Below the pieces are notes generated by a model. That model was not told the origin of the DNA. It ran no database searches and saw only the letters and a list, made by a program, of their open reading frames with translations. Both the position numbers and the translations under genes were made by a program. A stretch of DNA of 64,000 bases from Trichuris trichiura (lineage: Eukaryota; Nematoda; Enoplea; Trichinellida; Trichuridae). Shown one piece after another: positions 35,221-47,765 of the stretch. The stretch's first letter is position 1; each line of letters opens with the position of its first letter. Location: contig JBAJFE010000042.1 of the NCBI GenBank assembly GCA_037903355.1, forward strand, positions 744,001-808,000, in the 5' to 3' direction.

Positions 35221-35820
35221 AGAGTAATGGAGTATGGAGCGTCGGAACAAGCCACGAACGACGTTAATCCATGAAATAGCCTCCCGACAAAAGGCGCCCA
35301 CTCCTTGACAATCATCTTCCTACAAATGCTCATTTCAAATTCCATACTGTTGCTTTCTGACAAAGAAAGACGACCAAGCAACCGTCTTCGACATGAGCGT
35401 TTCAAATCTTCAATCACAATTCGATCCGTTGGCTGTATTACGAAGGTAACGCTATTTTGCAGTCACAGGTTCATCAATATTGTTGAAACTTTCCGCAGAG
35501 CAGTACACTGTCATTCCGCTCAGAGAAGTTCTGTTGGACTCTCACGTCAGGTGTAAAAATGTTTTTAAATCATGCTTGCAAAATGTCACCATTCATCCAC
35601 GCATTCTTCCGCATTCTGTACACACCTGAGAGATTCCTGATGTTTTTGGAAAATTTGGGTTTCTTAACTTTCCAATGAAAAACAGCAGAATAAACGCAAA
35701 CCGTTAGGGCTACATGTTCTCTACTTGCTTAACGTCATAGCACGCATTCCTCCTTATGATAAACCAACGAGTTTTTAAGATCTTTCCAATACAGCCAAGT
35801 TTCATTAATATTACATATAA
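35184..35820 (-). pseudogene. Second Tigger/pogo transposase fossil
   Basis: On the minus strand near 35810 a frame reads NINETWLYWKDL, corresponding to NxDETGLFWK of Tigger transposases. Near 35460 another reads NSVTFVIQPTDRIVIEDLKR, corresponding to the conserved TSxIQPxDxGVIxxxK block, followed by YRRRLL-like residues. Stops and frameshifts separate them. More decayed than the fossil at 23 kb. Its 3' end overlaps the edge of the repeat at 35036-35220. Confidence 0.7.
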
Positions 35821-38713
35821 AAAACCTTTGTCAATTGGTCGTTTAGGTTCTTCTTTGGACTTACTGCTGAAAGTGTCTCATCTTGAACTTTACGTTCTCG
35901 AGTGCTGTGTCGCTCTTAGAAGCTTCAGATTGTCCAGCGCTAACTTTAAAACCTGTATCTCTGTTCATCCTTGAACCACAATCTGTCATTTTTCTGCATA
36001 ATAAGGGGCAAGATAAGGACTATGCCATTGGCTGTTGGTGCATAAACCGCGCGTACAGCATGCACAATCTTTTCGTTCGGAAATGCTTTCCTAACTTTGC
36101 ACTTAGGGTTTCAATCCTCTTTGTCCAGATAATCAGAAAGGTTGATGGCACTTTCTTCCTTATTTTTGATACCACGTTGAATTTCCCATTCTATTTTTTC
36201 AGCTAAAGAACGATCCTACTCGCCTCTACCCAAAGCCATTATTACCTGTGACTTTTCTTTTAATGAGTGAACCGCAAGTTTTCCCTTTAATGACACATCT
36301 AGCAACAGAAATTGTTCCGCATCTCTAACAGAACAGGCTGCGGTGGAAGACAAAACAGTTACAGAGTAAGAAGTAAAACAAGATATTCATCAGTGTAGTC
36401 AAACTGTTGCGATTTGCAGTTTAACTGAATGCTTACTAATTTAAGGAAATATTACACCGATAGCTTCCTTCAGAAACAAAGTATGACTCTAGGGAAAATT
36501 GCTATACAACATGCCAAAAGCAAACCACTTGTTTTACGTTCTCAAGCAACTAGCGATAAAGTTTAAAAATTTTCTCTTCCCGGCCAGTGCACATAATTGA
36601 GGTTCTACCGCACTTTTCACTAAGAGGGATTCTTTCTAAAAAGTTTATACAGTTTTATCTTTCTGAAAGATTAAAACTTGTGCAGCTGTTAGTTTTTAGG
36701 TGAAGAAAATAGTAAAACGAGGCATAAAACAAACATTTTGGAAAAGAACTTTCAGAAAGAGCTAGTTCTATTCTTGCGCAACAATATTCGCAACCTCCGA
36801 CAACTTGGACAAATACGAGCATAGCATTATTAGACCAATCCGACAAATGCTTACCTATTGCTCTGAAAGCTGCTTTTGGAAATTGCGAGCAGTGATAAAC
36901 TGATACAAAGTCAATCTAAGTTACGTTTGTAGCAGTATCATTTCGTGGACATAAATGGAACGTAACAGACAGCATAACAGTTGTACAAGCCAGCACGCAT
37001 TATCGTACCTGCTTATCGGGTTACTGTTGCGATACCTGCGATTCACAGAATAAGGGTAAGCGCCGTGTGATTGGGACTGTTGCGACGTTTTCTCTCGTGC
37101 TTACTTCAGTAAACTCTTTTCGTTCGGGACCGGAGTCGTCAAGCACAAGTCAAAAAAATAACCTTTTACAATAAACTGTTAACGCAAAGATCAATACTAG
37201 AAAGTTTTAACTTAAAAGTAACATTAATACAATCGCACACCGCAGCATCTATGCTCTCAAACATCAAACGGCGTAACGCTGTGATGAATCACGATGTGTA
37301 AATGAATTTTAAACAGTTAGCATTGAGCCGCCGCTACTAATGCAGCAAATGCTAAACGATTCAACTGGCCTTACTCCTATAACGTTTAATTACTTACAAG
37401 ATTAGGAAAACATCAAACGTAAATGCGCTAATTTTATCCTTCATTCTATATACCAATACAAGCATCGCTTTGCGAAAAACGGACAAGGCGTTGCAACGAC
37501 AAGATAAAAGCAAGGAAGAAAAACATGACAGTAGCTCACTCAGCCCTCGGTCGGTTATCACATTCTTTGGCAGGTTGAGAAGGGCTGAGAAGATGGAACC
37601 TGAAGTAGATCATGAAAAACAGCTGGTTGAATCTTCTAGCGAGAACAAACGTCTACATAAACGCTACAGTTCAACTGCCAACCACAGCGAAGTCAAGCTA
37701 CAGTAAAACAAAATGCAGGTACTGTTGAGTCTGAGTGATCGTTAGTTCTTATGTGCTCATTACTGCGATCTGAATATATTCTGCACCTTTTTTCATTTAA
37801 AGTAAGTTTGCTCATGGACACTTCCTTCAACTTTCACAGGAAAACAACCCAATTGCCTTTCACTCGTCCATATGCTACTTCAGGGCTTTGTATTCTTTTA
37901 TACCAACGCAACGGTCATCTCAGTAGACTGATGCTAGCGTAGCGATTGAAACATCGCTTGTACTGATAGTTCTACCAGCACACTGGCATGGAAACACTTT
38001 TTCTCAATGTTCGTTATCTCCAACTGCGAGCAGCGACCATGAAACGTTCAAAGATGCTCTTCATAGCAAAAAAACATTGGGAGAAAGTTACTGCCTCAAA
38101 GATCTTGCATTCTCGGTGATAACACCGTGCTACAGTAGGCAACGTTCAGGTTATTCTGTTTTCAGCAACATCACGACCGCCGTGAAAGGAGTCGCTACCA
38201 TTGAGAGCAACCATGCTTATACCGGAAATGCCGCTGTATAAAAGTCAGTTAATCGGGTTTTCTGTCATGGTAGCAGCTCAGGAAAGCTATAGCAAAAGTA
38301 GCATCGGGTACACAAGCCCCTTTAGGAAAACGAAGTGCATCAGTGACAGTTGCAAAAGCTGCGTTATGTTTAATTACAGTGCACACTTTACTTGACGCTC
38401 GTGGAAATTCTATTTCAGCAGCTGTTGACATAGATTGCAAACATTTTCGTTGACACCTGTTGCTTTTGAAAACAGGAATTTTAAGCGTTTACTGTAAGCA
38501 AAACAAATCTTGCTTAGCACGTTGTCACGTGTATGAATTATAGTCTAAAGAACTTCTCAAAACTAACTGTGCCACACTAAAGCCAACAAATGCGTCATCG
38601 GCAGTAAATAAAGGAATCTTAGAAGACTTGATTAGCGTCACTACCTTGTTGTCATTAGTACTGTAAGTGTTTAACAATTTTTCGCTGAACGCGGAATTCT
38701 ATTTTTAAGCAAA
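35821..38713. other. Gene-poor region upstream of the desaturase
   Basis: About 2.9 kb without a recognised gene. One frame (37470-37706 plus) encodes a charged, Ser-rich 78-residue peptide of unknown meaning. No repeats noticed. Confidence 0.45.
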
Positions 38714-40052
38714 ATGGGTGCCTACGTGTCTCGTACGGATTTCGAGTGGTCGTACAGCGAAGAGCCACATGCGACCAGACGAAGGGAAATTTTAAGTAGG
38801 GCACCCGTAATGGTTCCTTTCGTAACTGTCGTTTGTAGAAAAATATCCCGAAGTAGAAAGGCTCTACGGCTTAGATCCAGCATTTACCTACGTCGTTACG
38901 TTAATGGTGTTAACGCAATGTCTCTTTGCGTATCTGTTGAAAGGTAATTTTGTTCTTGCGGCCCTCTTTGGTGAACGCTGCTTTTTAGATTCCAGTTGGT
39001 ACTTAATACTTTTGCAAGCTTACTTTGCTGGTGGTGTTCTCAACCATTCGCTTACGTTGGCAATTCATGAAATCTCGCACAACATGGCATTCGGTCATGC
39101 GAGACCTCTACTTGTGAGAAACCGATTCCTTTTGTATTCGCTGACTTAAAACGCGTTTTAGAATCGCTTCTTTGGCATGTTCGCAAATTTGCCAATTGTT
39201 CTACCATACAGTGTTAGTTTTAAAAAATATCACCTTGAACATCACCGGTATATGGGCGAGGATAGATTAGATACTGACATACCGACCGAATTTGAAGCTC
39301 GAGTATTCAACACAGCCTTCAGAAAATTTATCTGGCTATTATTTCAAGTTGTTTTCTACGCATTCAGACCTGTGATAATTTATCGCAAGGTTCGTATACG
39401 TAACAGATAAAGTCAGTCCTATATATATACGTGTTGTTACTAGGCTATCTCTGACTTAGAAATAGTTAACGTCGTTCTTCAAATGCTTTTTAATTATTAC
39501 GTTTTCCAATGGTTCGGAATGAAAGCACTAGCTTACCTTTTCCTGTGCTCGTTTCTTTCACTTGGTGTTCATCCCACCGCTGGCCATTTTATATCAGAGC
39601 ATTATGTCTTCAAACCAGGTCAGGTAATCTCTATTTGCACAATAGACGCCACACGTTTTAATTTGCGGCGCTTACTGTTCAGGAAACGTATTCATATTAC
39701 GGCGTACTGAATCTAGTCACATTCAACGTTGGTTATCATGTTGAACATCACGATTTTCCAAACGTTTCGGGACACAAGTTGCCATTGGTTCTGAAAATTG
39801 ATGTTTAGTATTTTCGATCAGCCAACGTTATTTTAGGTGAGAAAATTGGCTCCCGAATATTACGACATATACATGCATCATACAAGTTGGGTTTGGGTAT
39901 TGTGGCAGTACGTGTTTAATCCGGACATAGGGCCGTATTCGAGAATAAAAAGAGACTTCCATCGACCGCTTGATCACAGTGTCCCCAATCCACTGGTAGC
40001 GTATTTGGCGAAGACGTTTCCAACGCTACACGTGAAAGGTGATCACAGTTGA
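38714..40052 (+). CDS. Sphingolipid delta(4)-desaturase (DES1-like)
   Basis: Seven exons: 38714-38795, 38839-38943, 38989-39113, 39162-39393, 39460-39623, 39683-39787 and 39837-40052. They sum to 342 residues; human DEGS1 has 323. The enzyme introduces the 4,5-trans double bond of dihydroceramide to make ceramide in the ER. The N-terminus [12 protein letters not shown] carries the Gly-2 context used for myristoylation in DEGS1. The three histidine boxes are HEISH, HLEHH and HVEHH, in membrane-desaturase order, with hydrophobic segments between. [19 protein letters not shown] and GPYSRIKR are family blocks. The C-terminus is longer than in the human protein. It is convergent with SAS-6, whose stop lies 172 bp away. 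Exon phases all agree. Confidence 0.97.
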
Positions 40053-40223
40053 ATTTCCGAGCAAATGTTTTGAATACAAAGAAAAGTTGAAAGTTGTCAT
40101 CATTTTTAGCCCTTCGTCGATTTATAGCTTTTCCTTACTGTTGATGAATTGCGTATGACTCAGTTTCTGAAAGGGTGCACATTAAAACAGGCCATTTAAG
40201 GCGTAGAATACTGGTGATAATTG

Positions 40224-43200
40224 TCAGTGTCTGAGATCGGTGATCTTAGAAATTTGTGAGCTTTGATCAGCTTTATGAAGATTTGAAGGCAAGGGAAGAA
40301 GGTTCGGAACCAGGTACTTTGGATCTAACTTAGAGCAGCTGAAAAAGCGTCATTATGAATCGAATAAACGCCTCAAAATTTACCTGCCATCTGCAGCCAT
40401 GGTCAAGCCAATGCGGCCGGTTTCAGATCCATTTTCGGTTGATGCGACGCGTAAAACAGGTTTGTAAGTTATGTCGCATGGCATTGTATCAAGAGTTTGC
40501 ATTGGCTGCTGACACTTCATGCTTTTGTTTAAGTAGCATATAATTTTTTCTTTGCCCTCTAGCTGAGCTTTCACGTCGTCCAAACTTTTAGTAAGTTCCA
40601 CCACTTCGTTGGTCTTTCGATTAATCTGCAGAATATGTCCACGTGAAATGACCAAATACAATTGCACAGAAGACCCTCGAACGACACTGGTCAGAACCTG
40701 CCGATTTTGCTTATGCGCAAATTTTTGAAAAATAAATTACCGTATATTGCGGCGTATAAGAACTCCCCCTACCTAAGTAAAGGGTGATAATGATTAGCCC
40801 AGCTAAGGCGACGCTGGTTGCTCGAGTCTAGCTAAGTCAACTCTGATTAGTCAGTTTTCATGTTAAAGTTGAGGCAAGACAGTTTCAATTGAATGGAAGA
40901 TTAGCATTCACAGGAAACTGACCAATCAGAATTGACCTAGACGTGAGCAATGAGCGTCGTCGTCACTGGGCCAATCATTACCACCCTTTAGTTAGGTAGG
41001 GGGAGTTCTAGTACCCCGCGATATACGGTATTTGAAAATTTTTTATGGATCCTAACAATTTGAAACTAGAAATTGGGATTGCGAAAAATTTAAGAAATGG
41101 CATCCAATCTGTTTTAGCGTTGGTCAGCTGGCCGGCTTATGGAATCAGCCCAGCTACGAAAGCCGCGACCTTTCATTGATAAGTGAAAGGGAAACAATAA
41201 AACCGTTTTTTACATTAAGGAATTGCGACCCGTTATGAAAAAAACCAATTTTTCGTCGTTAGTGCAAATGCAAAGAAATCGTTCGCGGAAAGTTAAAATG
41301 TCATCCCGTTTATTATGGCAGTGTGCGCTATAGAGATTGAAACAACCAAGTGGCTTCAATGCTGATGACGGGGTCGTACATGTTTTGAAAGCCACACTAT
41401 TTCTAACTGAAAAATCCTTTGAAAACATGCTGCCTTCGGAAAAATGCTACTGAGAAGGCTGAGGGCCTAACATGAAACTGTAGCGATCATTTATCAAGTA
41501 GTTAATACATTCAAATATTCGCGGTTAGGATTTTCGGGATTCGTTACCGGTGGATTTTTCGTTGCGCAAGTGGTCAGCACTCTGACGCGCCGCATTGTTC
41601 ATGGGTCAATTGTATATATAGACTCACCTTGTCAGCTAGCTGATTATTTTCATCTTGTAAGCTTTCCATTTTTTTTCTCATCCTATTTAGTTCCACTTCG
41701 TATTGCTCTACCTTTTTTTCTTGTTGGACAGCAATTTGGGCGCGAAGTGAAGCCTTGCGATTGGTTTCCGTAATTTCTTCTTTGAAACGTCGCAGGATGT
41801 GAATGCCCTTTTGTGTTTCATCTACCTGATCCGCGTATTTGGCTTGAAGCTGCGAAATAATTGCAGCTTGTTTTTCAATCGTGTCTTCTAATCTTCTCTG
41901 CAAATGAATTAATAGCTCCGAAGAAGAAAATGGCATTTCGCCTACTAGGTTTGCAAGGAGATGTTGCAAACGCTCTTCATTTTCCAGAAGAGCTGATTCT
42001 TTCTCCAGAAGTTCTTGCTCTGCTCCGCAGAGACGCGTCTGTAGCTGGTTAATTACCTTTTCAGCTTCAACTACTTCACGATTCGCATCGTCTATTTCCT
42101 GACGCAATTTGTTATTTTCGCTGTTAATAGATGCACATTTTATTTGCGCAACTTTCAGTTCAGACATCGATGTCTGCAACTGGTCAGATTCAGCCTGCAA
42201 AAAACATCAAAGCTACCTATTGCTTACTGCAAATGTACCTGAAGATCCTGTTTTATTTTGGCTACTGTATTTTCAAGTTTCGTTTTCTCCTTTTCGTGTT
42301 CTTCCCGCAGTTCAGCCACTGTTTTTGAAAACCTTTTGCGCAGGGAGTCCAACTGGAGCTCTTGCAGCTTAACATTTTCTTCTTCCTTCTTCTTCTCTTT
42401 CTTCAGCTCTTCGTCTAACTGGAAAATCTGCTTTTGCAAATCTGTTCGTTCTCTCTAAGTATTCTAATGTAAGACTGCGTATGTTTTAAAAGTCACTTTC
42501 TCACGGTTAATCCAACAACAAGCGAGCACAAATGCTCCTGCAGCTGCTCGGTGGCAGCAGACTGCAGTTCAATGTACAAATGCGTAAGCCGCCTGAAACG
42601 GTTTACTTCGACAACCTCTAAACGAGCAGTATTTTCTTTGGCCAATTCCCCAGTTTTGCTGCTACTGATTTGTACTTCAATAGCAAATCTGCCGCAACTC
42701 ATTCAACCTAGCAACGAAAAGGAACCATCAGAATTTACCTCGGTTCCATTTTAGTCGCCTCAAACAACACTAGCTCTAAAAGATCGATAAGCTTTTGAGG
42801 GAAGCTCTGAAAATCGACAAGAAGACTTTGACTCTCTTTCATGCTGAAAATTCAAGTCATGAAAAAATACGTAACGATGCCAAATCACCGATAGTAGTCT
42901 TCCTGGAGAATAGTAGTCGTTAAAAGTAGAAGCGGGTCGTCCTCTCTTGTAACTTTAACAGACAATTTCTAAAACAGCTTAACGGAAACTAGTAGAAATG
43001 AAAAGATGAGTTTACCTGTAGCAAATTTTCAGCTGTTGGCAAGAGTGCTTTGGACAGCTTAAAATTTACGTACGCTTTCCTGGTAACAGCAAATTAGATA
43101 AGGTCAGCGCAGAAAGTAACTCACAGCTTTTGCCCGTTCTGCACGAAGCTAACAGGCAATTTCTTCGCGTACAACGGGATATCAGTAGATTCATTCGGCA

Positions 43201-43234
43201 AAATCGCAGCGTTTTTAACAGCTTTATCGTTCAT
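40224..43234 (-). CDS. sas-6: SAS-6, centriole cartwheel protein
   Basis: Nine exons: 43234-43125, 43079-43016, 42968-42889, 42843-42739, 42697-42520, 42454-42239, 42194-41628, 40625-40384 and 40338-40224; about 558 residues. The N-terminal globular domain matches SAS-6: KLSVKVTREDDPLLLL, LVDFQSFPQKLIDLL (the PISA-like motif) and NRFRRLTHLYIELQ. A long coiled coil follows, rich in Glu/Lys heptads (exons 6 and 7), with LDDVKAQLEGKEKIICYLNK near its end. A Ser/Pro-containing tail follows. SAS-6 dimers assemble into the nine-fold cartwheel that sets centriole symmetry. The ATG at 43234 gives the expected short leader. The roughly 1-kb intron 41627-40626 holds a fold-back MITE and another CTGATGA hairpin; the other introns are about 40-60 nt. 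Confidence 0.9.
40738..41030. mobile_element. Fold-back MITE in a SAS-6 intron
   Basis: About 293 bp bounded by TACCGTATAT and its reverse complement. The two arms, about 125 bp each, match at roughly 80% by eye, including GAACTCCCCCTACCTAA and TGATTRGCCCA. No coding capacity. A single arm of the same family lies in the atlastin intron at 2996-3130. I could not assign the superfamily or a firm target duplication. Confidence 0.85.
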
Positions 43235-43875
43235 AATTTTGCAACAAGCAAAGTACTTTGGCGCTTACGAATGGAATTTTTTCCCAATCTACCAGCGACA
43301 ACCTTCGCGCATTTACAGTGAATTCTTATGTGATCAGCAGGTTCAGTCAGTAAATGATCGACAGGTTCAAGCTAACATCAGACCTTACGGATTTAGTTCC
43401 CAAGCTAAATTTGTTTAGGTTTAGGCTTAAGGAAGGGGAGGACAGATAGCAGCAAAGTACAGTATGCTGGCGGGGCTGAAAAGCCAACAAGACAATCCTG
43501 AAATCAAGATCTAATGAACCTTGGAGCCGTTTTCACACCAAGCGTAAATCTAAAATTGCCATTATACCAACTATGCGGTCGAGTAAAGCGATGTAACAAC
43601 AGAGGCATAGAGAATCAGCTAACATAGCCATCACGGTTAAGCACTGACCAGTCAAACATCCCCATCGAATTGTCACGGAAGGAATTCCAGCCAGAACAAA
43701 TAATTTTGTAAGGGCAGGACGATTCGTCCTACCGACCAAAACGACTAGTGGCAATGATATGGGCCCACATGACATTAAAGGTGTCTTGTGAATTTTGCTG
43801 CTTATCGCGATACTGTAGGTTTGCCGGCTACGCGGGTCAACCTTTGTCTATGCCTAAATACGAGGCTTCAATTTT

Positions 43876-43891
43876 TTAGGCTTAGGCTTAG
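43876..43891 (+). repeat. Short TTAGGC run (nematode telomere unit)
   Basis: TTAGGCTTAGGCTTAG, two and two-thirds units, inside a block that recurs in decayed form near 43415, 44297 and 55978. Too short to be a telomere; possibly part of a dispersed repeat. Confidence 0.5.
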
Positions 43892-44508
43892 ATAAGGGCA
43901 GAACAGGAAGGCTGGTAAGCTTACGGTACGAACGTGGCCTCCATAACCGAAAAGACCTAAAAGTCCCACGAATTGAACTGTCATCTGATTACTGCGTTGG
44001 ATATATGAAGGCGGCAGTCCCCAAAACCGGTTATCTCAGCCTCCTAGTAAGCAGTTATCAATCGGCTTCCCAGCATTTCCGTTTTATTACAGATACTCCT
44101 AAGCGCCCTCCCTCATTTGTATCGGCCCACATCTACAGCATCGCACAGTAACCAAAGAGTAAAATAAAGTTAATTTGGTTTTCCCCGCGTTACCGTGTGC
44201 ATTCTGAATGGTTTTGATTTTCAGGTTACATAGAAAAACTGTAAGCAACTTCTCAGTTGTTTGAAGTTTTGACTTGGGCTTGCTTTGCCCTTACCTAAGC
44301 CTAATCCTAAACATAAAGCTTACGTCTTGATTTAGATTTGGGCGAGGGCAGAAAAAGGTGATTACAATGTTCTCTAGTAAAGGCACAACAAGTTAAGGGC
44401 ATACCTGCTAGAAATGAACCTGCATTTTTCAAATGGTGGGGCGTCTGAGAGACAAGATCCAATTATGCTATGGCCATCGGGCACTTAACATGGAAGTTCT
44501 TTTCGGAA

Positions 44509-44885
44509 CCTTAACCTGAACATCACTTTATTTTTTTGCAGATACTACTTAAAAAAATGACAAATTTACATTAAAATATTTGCAACGAGCAACGCAGAAA
44601 AATGCTGAGCAGCCTTACGAGGCTACAACTGAAAGAAACGAGTGACTTTTAGCTACTGAAGAAACGGTCGCGCTGAAAATTCCGACAACATTCCCTAACG
44701 ACTTTTCGGAATCTTAACCTGGCAGATACTACATGAAAAAATGACAAATTTGCATTAAAATATTTGCAACAAGCAACGCAGAAAAATGCTGAGCAGCCTT
44801 AGAGGCTACAACTGAAAGAAACGAGTGACTTTTAGCTAATGAAGAAACGGTCGCGCTGAAAATTCCGACATTTCCCTAACGACAA
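44509..44885 (+). repeat. Tandem duplication, about 185-bp unit
   Basis: Two adjacent copies sharing CAGATACTAC, GACAAATTT, ATTAAAATATTTGCAAC, AAAAATGCTGAGCAGCC and GAAGAAACGGTCGCGCTG, with only a few substitutions and small indels. Non-coding. Confidence 0.88.
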
Positions 44886-45517
44886 AGGCGCAATAAAATT
44901 CTTTAGAAAGAATGCTAGTAGATCTGTAATGCTAGCCTACCAGTAGAGTATAATTTACAGGAAGTTTTACTATGATTACAACAGATTTCAAACAAGAATC
45001 TCAAAACCATTGGTCGTCAGCTGCTTTGACAAAGCTAACACAACTAAACAAAAATTCTTAACTTACAACCGTTAAAGGTCACCGATAAGAAGAAAAAGAT
45101 GACGCTATTTTATTGCGGCGGAGTGATGCTCAGGCATTTAAAGCATTCTATGACAATGTCTTACTGTATCGATCAATCGATCACCGCTAAATAACACTAT
45201 TTTGCAGAGAAGTTTCCGCTGTATTTCGCGTTTGAGCACGTCTCCGCTTGTTTGACGTTTTCGAAGCGTCGACGTGAGCCATTGTCAATTTGTCCACATT
45301 GAAGGGTTGTCAGTTGCTGTAAGTGCTGTTTTCGTGAAACAATTAGCCGCCACGCGGCCTAGACTGCTTTTGGAATTGTCCGACATCGCCCTTTAACTTT
45401 TAACGTAGCGTCAGCGCGCTGCCTTTTTCCTTAGGCGCCGGCTAGCGATCATTGTTCGTTGCTTGTTAGCCAAAAACCCTTTTTGGCACACACTAAATAC
45501 CGATTATCTTTTCTTTG

Positions 45518-46356
45518 TCACGTGCTACTCCGGAGTCCGCTGCCGTGTAGCACCTGCCAACTGGCGTTTATGTGACAAAGTCGGTATCGTTTTTGAATCA
45601 TCCTTTGAGAGGAAATGGGTTTCTTTTCAATAGGTTCGCTCGCGCTTTCGCGTTGATCAAGGCAGGGTAGTTTCAATTCCAAGCGTTGTGTTGTTGACAC
45701 TTCTAATATTTGAACAGACGTGGCGACCAACAAAGACATAGATCCACTGTCACCTTGCTGTGTCGCCTTTTCTTCACCACTGAAAACAGAGAGTTGTTCA
45801 TTGGCCTCCTGTTCTTCGGATCCTCGTGCAGGCATTTTGGTTGATATTTTAGCTGTCAATTTGGACGTGCTCTTTGTAGGGCATCAATCGCGTGCATTAA
45901 TGTTTGATGCCGACCAGTAAACGTTTTAGGTTGGTATCAATCCCAGTTTGGTTTCCGCTGCTTGTGGTCATCACTACGCTGGAAGAGGCAATCATTTTTG
46001 TGAGCTCTTGTTTATCAATGAACAGTCGGCCTAACCTTGAGGGCTTATGTTGCAGGGTCAGCATTGTTTTTGTCGGGTCTTGTGACAGAGCCATTAACAG
46101 CTTACGACGATTGGCGTCTTCCTTATTTTGGCATTGGCTTGACCAATATTGTTGACCGCGAGACTCGCTCCAGTGCAGAGCTGAGCCAGTAAATGACAAA
46201 AACTATCGCTCGGTTGTTCGTGAACTTCGATTGCAGTATCTTTTCAGCGTCGAAATCCGGCGCGGTGCCATCTCCTTGCGCAGGAAGATAAGCTCCTTTC
46301 AACCGAAAATAGTCGCTTTCAACGGCAAAGGTCGCGCGCCCGCTTTGTTCCTGCAT
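45518..46356 (-). CDS. Unidentified three-exon protein, about 237 residues
   Basis: Three exons: 46356-46204, 46121-45915 and 45871-45518. Each has a length divisible by three, so all introns are phase 0 (82 and 43 nt). I do not recognise the family. The N-terminus contains RATFAVESDYFRLKGAYLPA and an acidic PDFDAEKIL. The middle is basic and Leu-rich (RRKLLMALSQDPTKTMLTL). The C-terminal third is polar and ends in RSST. No signal peptide or membrane segment seen. It starts about 75 bp from the Gln/Ala-rich exon on the opposite strand, in a CpG-rich block, which may be a shared promoter. The consistent phases support a gene; function unknown. Confidence 0.5.
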
Positions 46357-46431
46357 GATATTCAAAGTGCATTTTTTTATAAAGCAGCCTTTTTTTAGTC
46401 ATATATTCCGCATTCAGTGGCAAATCTTCAG

Positions 46432-47765
46432 TGGAATATGGACTCCAAAATGATGTCAGCGAGAATAATGGAATCTTATATTACGTCATGCCGTCCAGCA
46501 GCGCCCGCTGCAGTCAGTTTCCTCGTTTGATTGACAAAGTGCCATTCTTTGTACAATTAAAAAAGCTCCGAGACGGCCAACGTTTAGCAGTCACTAAAGC
46601 AGTGGCTGCTATGAATTCACAGCACTCTGTACCTGAAAAGGAGGATCCGAGGCCCTTTCATGTAACCCCGAATGGATCCACTGGAGATGACGGTTACTGC
46701 GCCGGTTTCGAAAGCCGACATGCGGAGGAGTGCTATACGGAGGAGACGAACCCTATCGAAGAGGTTTCCAAGTGGAGCGAAGCAAATATACCCTTGAATT
46801 TGGCTAGCTATACCTTGACCACTGCAGTGGGTGCTAGCAGTGCTACAGATGACCAGGTTGCAGTCGTTGAACCTCCAACTCCTAATGAGGTGTATGGTGA
46901 CGAGTCTGGACCTGGTTCCGTGCATTCAGAGGGTGTCGATCTTGTATTGGTCTCCCATACTGTTGATAAAGCACCAACGGATGTCAACGCGGCAAAGGCG
47001 GCCCCTTCAACACCGTCAGTCAGCTCTTGCAGTCTACCTCAGGAAGTAGCCGTTCATGTGGAAGAGGCTATTGAGACGGTGGTACAAAGGGCCCGTGATG
47101 GTCCTCTCGAGATGCCCGCCTTCAGGGCTCCTCCGGAAAGGCATCATACAATATCCAGTGTACAGCATCAGAACGTTTTGGCTAATTTGGCTGTTCAGCA
47201 GGGTCTCAGCTTTGGTCTAGATGATTTGGGGTTGCAAACGGGAAAGTCCGATCAGCTTTTCGCCTGCTACAATGACCAAATGCCGTTCGAAGCTTACTAT
47301 CACCAAGCTAGAGCTGTTGCCGCAGCTGCTGGTGGGCAAGCTGCGGTTAGCTATCAACAACCGCAACAGCTATCCACGCACAATGATACAGGAAGTGTTT
47401 CCACGTCGTTTTTGAATGCTAGCCAAGCGGCTGCAGCCTGTTATGGTTCCGTATTACCTCAGTGGACGTTTAGCGCCATACCAACAACCACATCTACGCA
47501 TGACATGTACTCACAACAGCAGCAGCAGCAGCAAGCGGCAGCCTGTCGGGCTTTTCAGGGTCAGTCGCCTTATTTCCAACCGTCGACATCGTTTCCAAGT
47601 CCAACTGGCGGTCTATTGAATCAGCAAATGTATAGTGCTGCTGGATTGCCGTCAGCATACCTAAACCCGCAGACCCAACAACTGCAGTCTTCTTTATACG
47701 GTAGTTACATGTCGTCAGCACCACCTGACTTTCAGCTTCAGCAGAACAGTTCTATGAATCAGTGA
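46432..47765 (+). CDS. Gln/Ala-rich protein of unknown function (3' exon)
   Basis: A 444-codon open stretch ending at 47765. The first codon of the open frame is GTG following an acceptor-like cttcag, and the first in-frame ATG is at 46488. It is therefore either an internal or last exon of a longer gene, or starts at 46488. The first half is acidic and Ser/Thr/Pro-rich. The second half is rich in Gln, Ala, Tyr and Ser, with a run of seven Gln, resembling low-complexity regions of RNA-binding or transcription cofactors. No folded domain recognised. Codon usage is clearly coding-like across the stretch. Confidence 0.65.

Larger units (their letters stand above)
43235..45517. other. Repeat-bearing intergenic region
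   Basis: No gene recognised. It contains several divergent blocks with TTAGGC-like or GCCTAA-like runs (near 43415, 43876 and 44297) and a tandem duplication at 44509-44885. Confidence 0.55.
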
